Shown here in pieces: positions 12,607 to 13,800 of a stretch of 13,800 nucleotides of DNA. The stretch covers positions 1-13,800 of the forward strand of contig JAHAAN010000041.1 in the NCBI GenBank assembly GCA_018376855.1, in the 5' to 3' direction. The position numbers were made by a program, and so were the translations under genes. Position 1 is the stretch's first letter. The number at the start of each line of letters is the position of its first letter. Below the pieces are notes generated by a model. The model saw nothing but the letters and a program-made list of their open reading frames with translations, was not told the DNA's origin and did not search any database. The DNA comes from Clostridiales bacterium (GTDB lineage Bacteria; Bacillota; Clostridia; Christensenellales; QALW01).

Positions 12607-13800
12607 ATGAAAAAATTACAAAATTTATTCCAAGAGCTTTCGGGCTTTTTGATTTTATGGTCAACACAGTCTCTTTCTGCCTTAGGCAGCTCCATGACAA
12701 GCTTTGCGCTGATCGTATGGTCGTACAGGCAGCAGGGCTCTGCACTTACCACAGCATTATTGTCTGTTTGTTCCTATGCACCCTATGTTTTAATGAGCAT
12801 TTTTGCCGGTGCATTCAGCGATAAGTGGAATAAAAAGATCACAATGCTTGTCAGTGACAGCGTTGCGGCGCTGTGTACGGTTGCGATTCTGCTGCTGTTT
12901 TATGCGGAGCGGCTGGAGATCTGGCACCTGTATTGCCTTAATGCCGTGAATGGACTGATGAATACCGTTCAGCAGCCGGCGGCGGATGTGGCGATCAGCC
13001 TGCTGATCCCGCCGAAGCATTACCAAAAGGTCAGCGGTATGCGATCCTTTTCCAATTCACTGGTCAGTATCCTCACGCCGGTCGCCGCGTCGGCAGCGCT
13101 TGCGCTGTGGGGGATAGAAGCCGTTATTCTTTTTGATTTGGCAACCTTTTTCGCCGCGTTCGTGTCGCTTTTGTGCTTTGTCAGAATTCCGCAGCCGAGA
13201 AGAGAGGCCGGCAGAAAGGAATCGGTTTTGCAGGCTGCAAAAGCAGGCTTGTGTTATTTAAAGCGGCATCGGGGGATTTTAGATTTAATTCTGTTTCTTG
13301 CCGCAATCAATTTTACGGCGTCTGTATATCAGGCGGCCTTTCCGGCGATGCTGCTTTCAAGAGAAGGCGGCGGAGATGCGGCGCTTGGCGCAGTGAATGC
13401 CGTTACAGGAATTGCGCTGCTGGCAGGGAGCGTGATCGCCTCTGTAATGCCCGCGCCGAAAAGTCGTGTCAGGGTGATCTGTAATACGCTGCTGATCTCC
13501 ATGAGCACAGAGAATTTTTTGCTGGCGTTCGGCAGATCGGTTCCTGTTTGGTGCGTCGGCGCTGTGCTGGGGTGGATTGGCATTCCCGTTATGAATGCCA
13601 ATATGGATGTGCTGTTTCGCAGCTATATTCCCGTTGAAATGCAGGGAAGGGTATATTCCGCCAGAAATACGCTGCAATTTTTTACGATCCCTGTCGGTTA
13701 TTTTTTGGGCGGCATTTTGGTCGACAACGTTTTTGAGCCGTTCATGGCAGCACAGCCGGAAAGCAGTGTTTTGGCAACACTTTTTGGTACAGGTAAGGGG
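12607..13800 (+). CDS. MFS transporter, macrolide-efflux-like (DHA3/MFS_3 type), cut by window edge
   Basis: The frame opens at ATG 12607 behind AAAGGAG and stays open for 398 codons to the window end. The protein is strongly hydrophobic, with helices recognisable at about 14-38, 47-70, 79-99, 104-135, 150-168, 170-192, 225-248, 258-281, 288-308, 312-335 and 355-375. The loop between helices 2 and 3 has FAGAFSDKWNKK (66-77), an MFS motif A variant. A later IPVEMQGRVYSARN (341-354) and GYFLGGILVD (364-373) are typical of the MFS_3 group, which includes macrolide exporters of the Mef type. Usual length is about 400-440 residues, so only the C-terminal tail is likely missing. It probably uses the proton gradient to export a drug or metabolite; the substrate is not shown. 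The elaborate leader suggests inducible expression. Confidence 0.85.
   Translation, partial: MKKLQNLFQELSGFLILWSTQSLSALGSSMTSFALIVWSYRQQGSALTTALLSVCSYAPYVLMSIFAGAFSDKWNKKITMLVSDSVAALCTVAILLLFYAERLEIWHLYCLNAVNGLMNTVQQPAADVAISLLIPPKHYQKVSGMRSFSNSLVSILTPVAASAALALWGIEAVILFDLATFFAAFVSLLCFVRIPQPRREAGRKESVLQAAKAGLCYLKRHRGILDLILFLAAINFTASVYQAAFPAMLLSREGGGDAALGAVNAVTGIALLAGSVIASVMPAPKSRVRVICNTLLISMSTENFLLAFGRSVPVWCVGAVLGWIGIPVMNANMDVLFRSYIPVEMQGRVYSARNTLQFFTIPVGYFLGGILVDNVFEPFMAAQPESSVLATLFGTGKG

Noticed and set aside
1..13800. CRISPR array, insertion sequence, tRNA or rRNA
   Set aside because: No regularly spaced direct repeats, transposase motifs, terminal inverted repeats or RNA gene signatures were seen.

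Overview
The window looks like a Bacillota (Clostridia-type) genome of roughly balanced GC content. The evidence is the low-GC-Gram-positive gene set hprK, murB, rapZ, whiA and dnaE in one direction, strong AGGAGG-type ribosome binding sites, sigma-A-like promoters, a lipoprotein with a Cys lipobox and frequent TTG/GTG starts. A clostridial gut commensal would fit, but the species cannot be named from this sequence.

Layout. (1) Positions 1 to about 715 hold the end of a TSCPD-domain protein (+) and the C-terminal part of a CDP-glycerol glycerophosphotransferase (TagF-like, -). The two converge on a bidirectional terminator. This block is visibly more AT-rich than what follows. (2) At about 711-735 the TagF-like gene, missing its N-terminal part, abuts an hprK that also lacks the first third of its protein. 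Two genes cut at the same point, with a composition change, suggest a contig chimera or a rearrangement breakpoint. (3) Positions 693-10011 are a co-oriented block: truncated hprK, a ROK sugar kinase, a membrane-anchored solute-binding-like protein, then murB-rapZ-whiA-dnaE. A promoter that overlaps the preceding stop codon probably drives the last four. The block combines carbon-catabolite control (HprK, ROK), cell-wall precursor synthesis (MurB, with RapZ and WhiA around it) and replication (DnaE). (4) Positions 10023-12329 hold a tandem pair of NAGPA-type phosphodiester glycosidase proteins. One is anchored by a transmembrane helix, the other is a lipoprotein on a long Pro/Thr/Ser linker. 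The first has a near-consensus promoter and an intrinsic terminator separates the two. (5) Positions 12330-13800 hold an unusually structured leader followed by an MFS efflux-type transporter that runs off the right edge.

The most interesting region is the 277-base leader of the MFS gene. It contains a potential three-way junction, a 15-codon Cys-rich leader peptide with a good ribosome binding site, two mutually exclusive hairpin arrangements overlapping that peptide, and a perfect 10-bp long-range complement to the MFS Shine-Dalgarno region. I do not recognise it as a known riboswitch class. It resembles a translation-dependent attenuator controlling an efflux pump, but that role is inference. 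No CRISPR array, insertion sequence, tRNA or rRNA was seen.
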